In this document: piece by piece, positions 14,967 to 30,042 of the stretch
How the letters are laid out: each line of letters begins with the position of its first letter
Position numbering within the stretch: position 1 is the stretch's first letter
Assembly: GCA_016946835.1 (NCBI GenBank)
Contig: JACVTC010000002.1
Location: forward strand, 2,682,001-2,746,000
Length of the DNA stretch: 64,000 bases
Direction of reading: 5' to 3'
DNA from: Neocallimastix lanati (nom. inval.)
Taxonomy: Eukaryota > Neocallimastigomycota > Neocallimastigomycetes > Neocallimastigales > Neocallimastigaceae
Program-made: the position numbers and the translations under genes
Notes under the pieces: model-generated
The model's input: the letters and a program-made list of their open reading frames with translations, nothing else
Database searches by the model: none
What the model was told of the DNA's origin: nothing

Positions 14967-15271
14967 ATTCAAACATGGCCGCAATGAATATTTATGATAC
15001 AATTACTTATTGGTTGTAATCGATATTATTTAATCAAAGTTATTAATTAATTTTAAAAAATTTTAAGAAATAGTAATCTTTTTTTTTTTTTTTATTCTTT
15101 TTTTTTTATTCATGTATCTTTTTTTTTTTCATATATTTTCATTATTTCATGTATTTATTTATATATTTCTTCATATATGAATCATTCATGTATAGTACAA
15201 TAATGTAATATTTATCATGTATTTTTTTTTTTTTTAAAAAAAAAAATAATTTATATTTACTTAATATATTA

Positions 15272-15382
15272 ATACGGACTTACTCATTTTAATTTAATAT
15301 CTAATGAATATATTAAATAAATTTATATTTATTTAATATATTTATTCAATATATTTATACGGACTTACTCATTTTAATTCAA
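15272..15382. repeat. Direct repeat pair (TACGGACTTACTCATTTTAATT)
   Basis: TACGGACTTACTCATTTTAA plus flanking bases occurs at 15272-15294 and again at 15357-15380. The copies are separated by AT-rich sequence that is itself partly repeated. Confidence 0.75.
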
Positions 15383-15399
15383 TTTTTAATTCAATTTTT

Positions 15400-15690
15400 A
15401 ATCCTAATTGCATTTATCTTCAAGATGTCGGTAATAGTTCATACCTTGAATTCCTTTTTCTAATTCCTATCCATTTCTCCATCATTAGAGAACAGTAGTA
15501 CTCTGAGACGTACAGACATGAAAAATCCCTGGTAGATGTGACCTTTATATTGGGTATCCATAATTAATATCCTGCCAAATTCACTAATGATTATTTAGAA
15601 AATAGATATTTCAGTAAATATAGTTTCCTTTTGGGGTGTTAGATGTTCTTTAGGAAACATTTACATCCTTCAGTAAAAAAAAAAATAAAA
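15400..15690. other. GC-richer repeat relic, unassigned
   Basis: The sequence has mixed composition, unlike the flanking AT tracts, and short broken reading frames on both strands. Such patches elsewhere in the window are transposon remnants, so a dead element is the likeliest reading, but I recognise no motif. The rest of this spacer up to 17223 is AT-rich, with poly-A/T runs and a (GAT/AAT) stretch at 15768-15845. Confidence 0.4.
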
Positions 15691-16609
15691 ATAAAAATAA
15701 GGACTCTTGAGATAAAGCGAAAAATGATTTTTTTTATATATTAAAATATTGTTATTAATTTCTATAAATGATAATAATAATAATAATAATGATGATGATG
15801 ATGATGATAATAATGGTAATGATAATAATAATGATAATATTAATATTTTTTTTTTTCTTTTTTTTTTTTTAAATTTTTCAATGAAAAAAAAAAAAAATAA
15901 AATGTTTTCTGTTTTATAAAAATCAATAATAATATTATTTTATTATTGTAATTATAAATTATATAAACTATATTAGATTTAATATAATTATATATTAATA
16001 AAAAAAAAAAGTAAAAATAAAAATAAAAATAAGGTTTGAAATAGAAATAAACGTTATATATTTGAAAATTTTCAAGTCATCGTTTATTATGATATGATTT
16101 ATTGGAAACATTTTAATTAAAAAAAAAAAAAAAAGATTGTATTTTTTTTCGAAGTTTTTTTAAACTTAAAAATTTTTAATTATAAAAAAAAAAAAAAAAA
16201 AAAAAATTAAATTAAATTGAATTAAATTAATTTAAAAACAAAATAATATAAAATAAAATAAAATAATTTTCCAACCATATTTCATATAAAAAAAAAAAAA
16301 ATTAAAGCAATAAATGGTTTAATATATATATCATTCTTTCTTGAATGATTGCTTTAATTTAAAAATATTGCTCATGTGTTTATTAAGAAAAAAAGGTATA
16401 TTATTTTCTTTTACATTCAGTTAATAGATTTAAAAGTTAAATATTAATATATGTTATAACACTTGTTTAAAATAAATAATAATATAGATTTATGAATTAA
16501 TAATATAGATTTATTATAAAAAAATAAATAAATAAATTTTAAAAACAAAATAAAAAAAAAAAAAAGTATATATTTTAAATTTATAATAAATTATATTAAC
16601 ATATTATAA

Positions 16610-16645
<36 letters not shown>

Positions 16646-17223
16646 TTATAATTTGCATATATATATATTTAATATATATAATTTAATATATATATATTTT
16701 TTATAATAAATATTTTGTTTTTGCTATTTGTTTTTTTATTAAATAATTGTTATTTATGAAAAATGTTAAATTTAATTGTTATTAATGATAAATAATATAT
16801 TATTATCATATTATTTATTATTACTGTCGTTTATATATATACATATATATATATATATTTTTATTTATTTATTTATTTATTTTATGTGCTAATATATAAT
16901 TAAATATATTGAAAAAAAAAAAAAAAATAAAAATAAAATAATTTTATTTTATATAACATTGTTATATAAATATTATTTTAATTTAATATTTTACAAATAA
17001 ATATATTAAAATCATATAAATAATTATAAAGAAAAAAAAATATAATTCCATTGAAATAATGGAGATTATAAAAAAAAAATTTTTTTTTTTTTCTTAAATT
17101 AAAATTAAATAAATACTTTTATACTTTTATATTAGAAAATAGAATAAATATAAATTATACAGAATAAAAAAAAAAAAAAAAAAAAAGTATAATTTATAAT
17201 TATTATATTTATTATATTTATAT
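15691..17223. other. AT-rich spacer, 3' side of the ABC transporter
   Basis: Homopolymer and TA-rich sequence with no coding signal. It should contain the 3' UTR and poly(A) site of the minus-strand transporter gene. Confidence 0.6.
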
Positions 17224-20087
17224 TTAATTATTATCATTTATAAATTTATTTCCTAATGCACATAAACGTAACATTTCTGCATTTGAAAATCCTGTTTCAT
17301 CTATTAATCTAGAAAATTCGGTTTTATTGGTTGGTACAAGTTCACCTTTCTCATTAGATTCAAAAAGTAAATTTTTGGGTGAATCGTATTCTAATACTTT
17401 ACCTTTATCTAATACTAATACTTTATCATAATCAATAATAGTATTAAGACGATGGGCTATAGTAATCACGGTAGTATTATTAAAATTGGTTCTTATAGCC
17501 CTTTGAATAATATAATCCGTTTTAATATCCACTGACGCCGTGGCTTCATCCATAATTAAAATATGACTTTGTTTAATCATAGCTCTAGCAAGACATAATA
17601 ATTGTCTTTGACCAACACTAAAGTTTCCTCCATTAACACTCACTTCACTTTCTAATTTCTTATCTAATTCCATTATCGTTGAACGTAATCCTGAATTCTC
17701 AAGTGCAGTCCAAATTTCTTGATCCGTATGTTCATTTAATGGATCCAAATTAAAACGAATGGTACCCGAGAAAAGAACAGGCTCCTGTGGAATAATAGAT
17801 ATCGATTTACGTAATTCAGTTAATTTTAAATCAGAAATAGAAATATTATCAATCATTATGGTGGAATCAAGTTCAGGCTCCACTAATCTAAGGAGTGTCA
17901 TAATTATACTAGATTTACCAGCACCAGTACGACCAACAATACCAATCTTTTCATTAGCTTCAATATCTAATGAAATGTTATGAAGGGTAGGAGGTAAATA
18001 TGGTCTATATTTCATATTAAGATTACGAATTTGAATTTTTCCTTTATTTGGCCATTCTTTTGGTGCATCTAATCCTTTAGGATCTTCTTGTTCAATTTCG
18101 CAAGCATAATACAAAAGACGTTCAGTGGAATTCATAAAAAATTCTGTATTACAGTAGTAACGAACTGTAGCAAAAAGACTGGAAGTAATTTGTAAGGCAT
18201 AAGATAAACTTAAACCTAAAAGAGAAACAGAAAAAGTATTTTTAAAGATCATACCTGCAACCCCATTGAATAATACTAGTAATGCTCCAATAAATTCTAA
18301 TCTAATACCTAACCAACTTTTGGCTATACTTTGTAAATGTAAAGGCCTATTAATATTATCAATTAATGATTGATTATGCCTAATAAAGCTTTCTTCTTCA
18401 TTATAGGCACGAATTGTTTGAAGTCCTTCCATGGTTTCCGAGAAATTAGCATAAAGATTAGATCTTTTTAAAGCATTAATTCGTTTTAATTCACGAGAAG
18501 CACTTAAAAATAACTTTTGAATATAATAATAGACAAGTAATATTGGAAGAATAATTACTCCGAGAATAGGAGCAGCAGAAAACATTAAAGCCAGAGTAGA
18601 AATGGTGGATGCTAAATTTAAAAAGAAGGTTTGTAATGCAATGAAAAGATCATCATCAAGCATTTTTTGATCCAAAGAGAACCGATTAATAATTCTACCT
18701 AATGGATTAGAATCAAAGAAATGAATAGGAGCATGAATTACTCGAGAAATAGCATTGTCATGAATTCGTTTAGCTGCTTTTATACCAATATTAGCCATGA
18801 AAATGTAAAAGAACAACGTTAAGAAGATTTGACCAGCATTCCATACTAAATATGCTATTGTGTAATTCATAGTACTTGTTTTAAATCTATCTTCCGTCCA
18901 ATAGACTAACCACATATCACCTCCAATTTTTGTCATTTGAATCAATATAATTAAGAAGACTATGAAAACACAACATATATATCCACCACTTGCTTTAATA
19001 TAATGCTTATAAATTCTCATTTTGACAGAGCCAGTGGCCCTTTCTTCTTCACAAATAATTCCTTTAACTTTTGTTTTACCTTCTTCATTATTACTATTAT
19101 TATCAATATTATCAACATTGTTTTCATGATCTTCATTAATATTCTTAATATTTAAATTATTTTTATCATTTTTATTGTCACTTCTATTATTTTCTTGTTG
19201 AGTTTGTTGATGATAGTTATTATTCTTATTATACTTATTCTTCTTATTGTTATTATTATATTTCATAGCATTACTATTTTCTAATTCACTATCGTATTCA
19301 AATTCATCATCATCATCATAACCATTATTCATTAATCTAGCTAATTCACCATTCTTTTCAATTAATTCTTTAAATGTACCTTGTTCAATAATTTGACCAT
19401 TCTTCATACAAATAATATAATCAACTTTTGGTAGAATATGAAGATGATGGGTAACAAGGACACGAGTTTTATTAGCTAATGCTCCAACAATACATTTATC
19501 AAAAAGATGACGACTGACATGAGCATCAACTGCAGATAATGGATCATCCATAAAAATAATATCACGATCAAAATATACAGCTCTTGCTAAATTAATTCTT
19601 TGTTTTTGTCCTCCGGATAAATTGGCTCCACGTTCCCCAATTTCAGTTTGATCTCCATTAGTAAATAATTCAAAATCTCTATGCAAAGCACAATCTTCAA
19701 TAACTTTATTATAACGTTTTTGATTAAATGGTTGACTAAGAATAATATTCTCTCTGATAGTAGCATTTCGAATCCAAGCTTTTTGGGAACAGTAACTGTA
19801 AGTTCCACTAACAATCACTCTTCCAGATTCACGTTTCATTTCTCCAATGATAGCATTAATCAATGAAGATTTACCACTACCAACACCACCAACAATAGCT
19901 GTTAAAGAATGTTTCTTAATACGAATATTAATATTTTTAAGTCTAAAATACTCTAACTCTTGTTCCTTTATTGGATCTAGTAAAGTACCTTGACTAAAAT
20001 TATCCATACAATATGATTTATCAGAATAATCAATTGGACTTTTTTGATTATTATCATTGTTATTATTATTATTAATATTAATATTAA

Positions 20088-20162
<75 letters not shown>

Positions 20163-21771
20163 AATTTTCAGTAATATCCATGGAAATTTTACTAAAACTT
20201 AGTTCACTAGGATCTCTTAAAATTTTAGTTGTAGTATTAAATGTTTTATCAGAAAAATCTACTGAAACTTTACCAGTTGTTTTTTCAGTAATGTCCATTG
20301 GAATTTTATTACTTAGATTATTAATATCAACGAGTGTATCTGCACTATTATTATCATAAACTGGATTTTTATAAAATTTCTTATTGTCATTATACTTTTT
20401 TCTATCCTTAAATTTAAAAAAATTATTATTATGTTTTTTATATTTGAAACTATCTTGAAGAACATCCTCTGGTCGGATAGTATCCCAACTAAATTGTCCA
20501 TTGATAACAGAAATTCCATATTCAGAAGAGGGATCAACTTCGGTGATATCTTCTTTTTCCTCACCATTTATAATATCAGTAACACGTTTAACACTGACAA
20601 TACACGTACTTAATTGATTAAGTGTGGTTGAAAGAGTTTCTAAAGGATTACGAAGCATACTAAAAAGAGCATGGGAAGAGAAAACTTTAGCAGCTGTCAA
20701 AGGATTACCAGCAGCTGAATAAGAAATAAAAGTTAATGCACTAGCAAAAAATGGAATAATATTAAAAATTGCTGTAGTTTCCGCATTAATATTAATACTT
20801 TTTTTAGTGTATTTAAGTTCTTTCTTACGAAATTCACTTATAACGTCAAGGAAACGATTTTCCCAAGAAAAAAACTTTACAATTCTAATATTTCCAATAA
20901 TTTCTTGAATTTTCTTCACACGATGATCTGACTGAACAACAATTTTTTTTCTTAAATTAACTAAAATTTTCATAACAACAGCTTGGAATGGAACAATAAT
21001 TGTAATAAAGGAAAATCCAATTAAGGACCAAACTCCCAAAGATCGAATTAAAAGAATGAGAATAACAATTAACTGAAGTGGTCCACTCCATAAATAATGT
21101 AAATTAGAAATTAATAATTGAATTGTATAAACATCAAAAGTTATAAGATTAATAATTTGACCTTCACCAAACTTATTCATTTCCTTACCAGTAAGTTTTA
21201 AAATTTTATGATAGATAATCTCAACAAATATACTACGAACCAAAATACCAATTTCATAAACAATCTTTAAATGATAATTATTACATATGGTATATATTAA
21301 TTGACATGAAAATATACAGCCAACGTAAATCCAACCAATATTTTTTTGGATCATTCCAAAAAATCCGGTTGAGGTGGTTGTAGAATTCTTATCAGATTTT
21401 GTCAAATAATTTAAAAGTAATTCTAAAATTACAGGAGAAATAAGATTTGCTACATCTGAAATTAATTTTAAAACACCAGCAATAAAAAAATCAAAACCAT
21501 AAACCTTAAATATAGTTTTAATTAAATTAAAGTTGCTTTCCTTTGAAGTTTTGATATTTTTCCATTTTTCAAAAAATCTTTTCTCATTGTTCTCTTCCTT
21601 AAATTTTGGATCTAATAAATAAACATCATTATTTTCTAAAGGTCTGTGAATACCTAATTTAAGAAGTGAATTTTCCCATGAATACGTTATTTTCGAAAAA
21701 AAAGATGCATTAGTATATGGAGTTGGTTTTGGTTCATCTGGAATAGGATATTCCTTTTTTTTAAAAAACAT
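17224..21771 (-). CDS. ABCC/MRP-type full ABC transporter
   Basis: A single uninterrupted 1515-residue ORF, the usual length for 'short' ABCC proteins without TMD0. The order is lasso-like N-terminus, TMD1, NBD1, TMD2, NBD2. NBD1 has Walker A GGVGSGKSS (~628-636), signature LSGGQKQR (~718) and Walker B with Asp-Asp (MDDPLSAVD, ~739-747), the degenerate site typical of ABCC NBD1. NBD2 has Walker A GRTGAGKSS (~1280), signature FSVGQRQL and canonical MDEATASVD. TMD2 starts near residue 927. About 165 extra residues (~437-600), including a long Asn run, sit inside NBD1 between its first strand (GQFSWD) and the LKNINIRI strand. The family exports organic anions, conjugates or drugs across plasma or vacuolar membranes; the substrate cannot be told from sequence. 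Confidence 0.95.
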
Positions 21772-21835
21772 TTTTTTTTATAACTTTTTTTCACTTTTTA
21801 TTTTTTTTTTTTTTTTTTTTTTTTTAATTTTTAAT

Positions 21836-21908
21836 TTTTTTACTTTTTTACTTTTTTACTTTTTTACTTTTTTACTTTTTTACTTTTTTACTTTTTTACT
21901 TTTTACTT
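21836..21908. repeat. 8-bp CTTTTTTA tandem repeat upstream of the ABC transporter
   Basis: About eight near-perfect copies of an ACTTTTTT unit lie some 65 bp upstream of the start codon, in the 5' UTR or promoter. They may influence transcription, but nothing shows that directly. Confidence 0.8.
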
Positions 21909-22065
21909 TTTCACTTTTTTTTTATAAATATTTTTAATTTTTCAACAATATTTATATAATTTTTTTTATATTTTCCTTAACTGTTTTTTTTTTAATAGTA
22001 TTTTTCTTAAAAACTACAATAATATTATTTAATATTACAATTAAATATTATTATTGAAAAAAAGC

Positions 22066-22103
<38 letters not shown>

Positions 22104-22818
22104 TCCTTTTTTACAATTATATTAATATTTATCTAATATATTATTTATTTATTTATTATAATTATTCATATAAATATTTCTTATATTTTTGTCTTTTTTT
22201 TTTTTATTGGTTATATTTTTTCTTTCTTTCTTTTTTTTATGTATATTCTATATACATTAATTAATTCATATTTAATATTTTATTTTTTCTTATAAATAAA
22301 TATATTATTCACTAAATTTTTCAATTTTTTTTTCTTTAATGAATAATATATGTATATTTAAACACACTTTAAATATTTAGTATATACTTTTAAATTATAA
22401 AATATTTACAAAAAAAAAAAAAAAAGAATATTTTAATATTAAAAATATTTCTTTTTATTATACATTAATTTTATCAAAAAATTATTGTTATAATTGCAAA
22501 AGCTATAAAATCATCAAGATTTTATATAGCTAAATATCCAGTTTATAATTTTTTTTTATTTATTTTTATTTTTATTTTTTTTTTTTTTTAATTTTAATTA
22601 TTTTGAAGTACATTTTCTTTTATTTATATTTTCTAATCTCTTATTAATATTATTACTATTATTAGTTCAATATATATTTAAATATATTATTTTTTTTTAT
22701 TTAATTTATTAATTATTTAAATATACTATTATATTAATTTCATTATTATCATTATTATATTGGGATTTTTATTTAGATTTGTTTTTTTTACTAATCATTT
22801 AATAATTTATAGGTTATA

Positions 22819-22975
<157 letters not shown>

Positions 22976-23947
22976 TATTATTATTATGGCTGTAAGAATT
23001 TAATAAATTTTATTATTTAATTATAACCGTAATTTAATACATATAAAATCAGTTTAAATTTAATAAAAAAAAACTAAATAATACTAAATAATTTGATTAC
23101 ATATTGGTATAGTATTATTTCTAAAAGCTAAAATAAAATAAAATAAAATACAAATAAAATAAAATAAAATACAAATTAAATATAAAATTAATATTAATAA
23201 TAATAAAATTGATTTTGTTTTAATGATCGATCACATATCTTTTAATTAAATATTATATTAATTATGGAAAATTATTAATTCATTTATTTTATTTTTTTAT
23301 TTTTTTCTATCGATAGTTTTAATTTCCATTTTATTAAATAATATTTCTATGTTTAATTAATAATAATTATAAAATTAAATAAATAAATAAATAAAAAGAA
23401 TTTAATTAATTAAATAATAATATTAACAGAATGAATACAAACTAATTATTTTCATTATAAAAATTAATTAAATAAATAATAATAATATCAAAAAAAAAAT
23501 TATAATAATAATAAATAATAAATAATTAAAAAAAAAAAAAACACATAATAAATATTATTCTAAAATAAATTAAATTTAAAAGTAAAGAGGTTTTAATAAT
23601 AAAAATAATATAATATATATAAATATTTAATAATTGATACTTTTTAATATTTGTATAATATATATTATTATCTCTAATCTAAAAAATATTTATAATAATT
23701 TTAATAAAGTATAAAATTTAAAAATTTAAATAATTAATAAAAAAAAGAAAAAAAAATATTTAATGATTATATTTTAGATTATATATATGATATATTAGTT
23801 TAACATTATTATTAATTTGAAAAAAAGCGGTTTTTTTTTTTTTTTTTTTTTGCTTTTTATTTTTTTTTTAAAAAAAAAATCTCATTTTATTTAAATTAAC
23901 TAATTATTATTACAACTCTAATTCATTATTATTATCTCTATTGCATC

Positions 23948-23978
<31 letters not shown>

Positions 23979-26900
23979 TTAAATTTTTTTTTTTTAATTA
24001 AAATTTTGGAATATTTTATATATATTTTTTATTTTTGTTGGTTTATTTTGATATTAATTATTTTTATTAGTTTTAAATTTTAAATAATAGCAGAAATAAA
24101 TAATGATAGAAATAGATAACAAAAATAATAATGATATAGAATATATTTTTTAATAATAAATAGAATAATAAAAAAAAAAAAAAAAAAAAAAAAAAGCGTA
24201 ATATAAAATCATTAAAATTTTGTATTTTAATTTTCTTTTAAATATTAATAATTAGAATTATAAAAATTTTAATTAAAAAGTGTATTATAATAAAAATTTA
24301 ATTAAAAAAAACTATCATTGTTAAACAATTAAAAAAGATTTTTTTCTTTTAAAAATTAGATTTTTTTTGTACTGTTAATTAGTATAATTAGTATAATATA
24401 TATATCCTAACAATGAAAAAAACAAATTATCTTCTCTTTTTTTAATTAATAAATATAACTATTAATTATTATTCACATGAACAATATATATATATATTAT
24501 TTTCTTCAAATATATATCTTTGTTATAAAGTTATTTATTATACTTTTTTCTTATTCTTATTATAATCCTACATTAAATAATAAATAAAATTTAACTAAAT
24601 AAAGAGTTAGCATTCTTACATTATATAAATGGTTTTTAATTCCAAAAAAAAAAGGTTCAATAAACTGTAAATTTGATACTTTATTTATAGAAATCATTTA
24701 AATAATATATTCATAAAAATCATATGTAATTTCTTTTTTTTTTTTTTTTTCTTTCTTTCTTTTTTTATTAATATAAATCGAAATATAATTAATTAATTTA
24801 TATAAATTATTTTTTATTTACTGAATTAATGAACATATTAATATATATATATATATATTAATATATATATATATCAAAACTGGATAAATCGGCGACAGTA
24901 TATTTTATTAATATATCAATAAAGTTATTAATTGATTTCTTTCCCTTTTTTTAGATTTGATCAGTATTTTTTTAAAAAAGTTATATGTAATATATATAAT
25001 ATACAGAATTTTTAAAAATAAAAAATTTTATATAATAAAGGGTTAAGAATTGTTAAACTTTAAGTTTAGTAATGAAAAAAAAAAAATGAAAAAAATGGGG
25101 GAATATATTTTCTAAAAATTTGAAAAAAAAAATAAAAAATGGAAAAATAAAAAACTATATATTTTTTAAGAATTATAAATATATATATACAAATATTATT
25201 AACAGGAATAATTAATAGATATGTGAAATAAAATTAAAATGAATGATAGCTTTTATAAATAATTAATTATTTAATTGATATTCAAATACGTCACTTAGGT
25301 GATAAGAAGCAATATATTTAAAATAAAGAAAACAAGAACTTTAATTAATAAGAATAAAAAATTTAAGAATCTGTATATTATAGTTATTTCAGTGATTATC
25401 TAAATATATTTTATTGACCAATTGTATTATTAAATAAAATAAAAACATTTTTTATTCTTATATTCTATTATTTCTTTATTAATATTTTTATGTTTTATTA
25501 ATATTAATTATTTTTTTTTCTTAAAAAATTAAAAAAAAAAAAAATCAAATAATTACATTTATAGTAAAATCATATTATTAATATAAAATATTTTTAATAA
25601 TCAATCATCAATAAACTTATATAATATATACATATATATATTAATGTAGAATATAACGAATCTGACAAAAAAAAAAAGGATAATCCGGAAAAATATTTTT
25701 TAAAAATATTTAACCCTAAAGAATAATTAATATTTTTTTTTTTTTTTTTGAATAAAATGTATGAAAATAAACTAATCAAAATTATCAAATACTTTTTTTT
25801 TTTTTTTTTTTAATTTAACTTATTATTTATAAAAAGACTTTGAAATAATATAAAAGAAATAAATATTTATATCTAAAATATGATATGTCATATTATAATA
25901 TTATTATTGATAGTGTTAAAATATATAAATATATATTACGAAAATTCTTTCTAAATTATTAGGGTAATTAATTGTTTGAAGATGTTTAAATGATACTATA
26001 TATTAATTAAAAATATATATATATAAGAGTGCTTAGTCATGTGTATATTTAAGGATTTTCTATAATAACATATTAATTATTATTAGATATTTATCTCAAA
26101 AGATATTAATAATATTAATATATAATTTTTTATTATTATATCTATTTCTTATAGTAGATTATTTGATAATAATAATTTTTTTTTTTATAAATATTAATTA
26201 TTTTTTTTTTCTTTTCTAAAAATTTTTTATTATATCTTAAAATTTGAAAAAGAATATCTTCAATAAAATGATCGTATATTTTTATATTAAATAAAGTTTA
26301 TTGATGATTGATTTTTAAAAATATTATTTTTTGTTTATTTTTTTTTTAATTAATTTTAACAGTTCTATATTAATTAAAGTTATTATTTTACTTTATAAAT
26401 TAAAAATCAATATATATTTTTATATTTTATTAAAAATAACAAAAATAAAAATATAATAAAAATAATAATAATTAATTATTAAATAAAATATTTAATTATT
26501 TATTATAAATTAATTAAAATTATATATAATTATATGTATAAAAACATTTTTATTTTATTATTATTTTTGTAGTTTTATTGAAGTGTAACATAATTAATTA
26601 TTAAATAAAATATTATAGCTATACAATATTATAATTTTTTTTTTATTATTATTTTATGTAATTTATTATTAAAATATATTTAAAATTTATGAAATGATTT
26701 TTTTTTTGGTATCATTTGTAGTGTTTTTAATGATATTATAACTAATAATAAATAAATGAATAAATAAATTAATAAATAAATAATAATTAATAATATTAAT
26801 TAATAATATTAATTATAATTAATAATAAACAATAAAAATTTATTATAATTAATTATAATTAATAAATAGAAATAATAATAATAATAATAATTAGATTAAT

Positions 26901-27185
26901 ATTTAAATATACTATTTAAAATTTAAACACAAATTATACACAATAATACAGTATTTAATGAATTAAAATTATTAATATTGTTTTGTTATTATCATATTAT
27001 TATTAACATGTTATAATAATATTAATATACATATATATAATTAACTGCTAAAAAATAGAAAAAAATAGAAAAGAAATTAGAAATTTATTTTTTCCTTTTT
27101 TTTTTTTCTTTTTTATTAGATTTAACAAAATTATTATAAAAAAATAAGTTCATATTATATCTTTTAAGAAATCATATTAATTGAT

Positions 27186-27221
<36 letters not shown>

Positions 27222-27844
27222 AGAAATATATATATATTGTTTTTGAATAAATTGGTAAGCTAAATTAAAATATTAAAAAGGATATAAATAATCCATAATA
27301 ATTATATATTTTAAAAAATATTTAAAAAAAAAAAAAAAAGAATAATTTCCTTATAAATATTATTTTTTATAATTATTGCCAACTTTTTAAAATTAATTAA
27401 CTATACTTTTTTAACCTTTTATTTATTATTATTTTTTTAAAATATATTATTATTTTATATTTATAGTTATCAAGTATTAGCTTAAAGTTAAATATATATA
27501 TTTTTGATTTACATTGAATTATTAATAATATTATTTTATTAATGGTGGCATTTTCAATTTTTTCTTTTTTTTTTTTATTTTGAAATTTTATAATAAAGTT
27601 AATTTACTCTTTATAATTTTCTATTAAATTAAAATTATTATTATTATTTTTTAATCTTTTTTCAAAATAAATTAAAAAAAGATTAAAAAGTAAAAAATTT
27701 TAAAAACAAATGTTTTTAGATAAAATCTGTAAATTTTTAAGCATAATAATAAATTAAATAATTTCTTTGATATTTTTATAATTAATAAAACCGGATGATA
27801 TACAAAAATAATATATTTTTTATAGACTTAAAAATATATATATA

Positions 27845-28010
27845 ATTTAATATTTAATTAAAAAAGGAAATTGTTTTTCTTTAAATATAATCTAATTTGC
27901 TATTTAATTAAAATAAGGAATATATATCTTTAAATATAAGTTAATTTACTATTTAATTAAAATAAAAAATTTTCCTTCAAATACGAGTTAATTTAATATT
28001 TAATTAATAA
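27845..28010. repeat. Imperfect tandem repeat, three ~55-bp units
   Basis: Three successive units share ATTTAATTAAAATAAGGAA-like and CTTTAAATATAAGTTAATTT-like blocks, with substitutions and small indels. Confidence 0.7.
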
Positions 28011-28437
28011 TATTGAAGATATAATAAAAAATAAATCTCTTATATATAATATATAAATTTTTAAGTAAACATATATATAAATAAATATAAAAATTTACAT
28101 TATATTTTTTTCTCTTTAATTAAAAAGATTTAAATAATTTTTTTTTTTTAATTTCCCTTTTATTTTCTTTGAAAGAATTCAATAAAAAACTTTTCTTATT
28201 ACTGTTTTATAATAATACCTATATATATATATATATATATTTTTTTTCATTTTGTTTTATTTATTTTTATGTATTTATTTTTATATATTTATTTATAATT
28301 ATTTTGGTAATTTTTTTTTTTATTTATCTTTTTCCTTTTCAACTTATAAAATTTAGATTTAATATAAAATAATTATTTTAAATGCCAACTCTTTTCAATT
28401 ATTATTAAATTTTTTTATATAGTTTTTTATTTTATAC

Positions 28438-28477
<40 letters not shown>

Positions 28478-28512
28478 ATGGTAAAGTTTATACTTCAATA
28501 AAAATTTTAATA

Positions 28513-28622
28513 AACAGTTACTTGTAATAACAATATTTTTTTTTTTACCATTCAAAAATTACATTTATAAAAATAAAAATTCTAAATAACAGTCATTTGC
28601 AATGACTATATTTTTTACCATT
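28513..28622. repeat. Diverged direct repeat pair
   Basis: A block of form AACAGTyAyTTGyAATrAC followed by a T-run and ACCATT occurs at 28515-28552 and again at 28588-28622. Confidence 0.65.
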
Positions 28623-28828
28623 TTATAATTGTATCAATACTATTTTTATTTTTATTTTTATTATATAACTTTCTCATTGTAAATGACATAAAATAATCTT
28701 ATAATTAATATTTTAATATTTCAGTATCAAATTAATAGCTATAAAAAAGAATAAATAAAAAATAAATAAAATAATAAATTTTTTTTTATTATATTTGATT
28801 ATTAATGAATGATATACTGTAATCTATT

Positions 28829-28874
<46 letters not shown>

Positions 28875-29066
28875 TTAATAATAACAATATAAATAAATAA
28901 AAAAAAAAGTATTATTAATAAAAATAATAATATTAGTATTATTGTATATTTTAATGAATTTAAAAATATAAAGTTTTTTTTTTTTATTCCCTTTTATTTT
29001 AATTTAATTCCATTAAATTTCTGTTTTCATTAAAAAATATAGAATTATAGAATAATTGCTTTATTC

Positions 29067-29108
<42 letters not shown>

Positions 29109-29544
29109 TGTTTAAATATTAATATAAATCTATGAAATCTAATTTATTTAATCATTTTCTTAAAAAGTTTATTTCATAAATTTACAAGTATGATTTTTAT
29201 ATTTATTAATATATAAGTATATAAGTATATTAGAGTGCTAGATAATATAAAAAAAAAAAAAGAAAAAAAAAATTATAGTAAGAAAACGAAAAAAGTAGAT
29301 AATATATATATATATAAAATGAATTATCAATATATTTAATAATATAAATTAATAATGATAAATAAATAAATAAAAAAATAAAGAATAAATAAATTATCAC
29401 TAAGCTTTTTTTATTTTATTTTATTTTATTTTATCTTATCTTATTTTATATTAATTATATTTATTTATTTATAAGATTAATTAAATGAATGATTTGTATT
29501 GATTTTTTATTTTTATTTTTATTTTTATTTTTATTTTTATTTTA

Positions 29545-29627
29545 ATTTTTGTTATTTTTATTTTTTTATTTTTTTATTTTTTTATTTTTTTATTTTTTTA
29601 TTTTTTTATTTTTTTATTTTTTTTTAT
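29545..29627. repeat. (ATTTTTTT)n tandem repeat
   Basis: An 8-bp ATTTTTTT unit is repeated; the apparent Phe/Leu-rich reading frame across it is a composition artefact. Confidence 0.85.
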
Positions 29628-30042
29628 ATTATTTTATAATATTTTATAATATTTTATATTTTATTGTTGTCATCAATTTTTTTTTTCTATTATTATCATT
29701 TTCTTTATTATTCTATTTTTTTATTTTTATTTTATTTTATTTTTTTTTTTTAAAAAAAAAAAAGATTATTTATTTTTATTAATAATTTATTTATTATTTT
29801 ATTATTATTTTATCTGTAATATTATTTAATATCTTATATTTTTATTTGAAAATTATTATTATTATATATATATTATTTTATTTTATTATTTCTTTTTTTT
29901 TTTAATGTTTTTTTAAATAAAATTTTATTTTATTTTATTTTATTATTTTTATTATTTATATTAATTTAATTTTTATTTTTATTTTTTTTTTTATTTATTT
30001 GTTTTTTTTATTTTTTTATTTTTTTTATTTATTTATTTTATT

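Noticed and set aside
29549-29782. Phe-rich 77-aa ORF, with others of the kind at 28169-28372, 61573-61812 and 62302-62571
   Set aside because: These are composition artefacts of T-rich repeats, with no domain, splice context or conserved feature.
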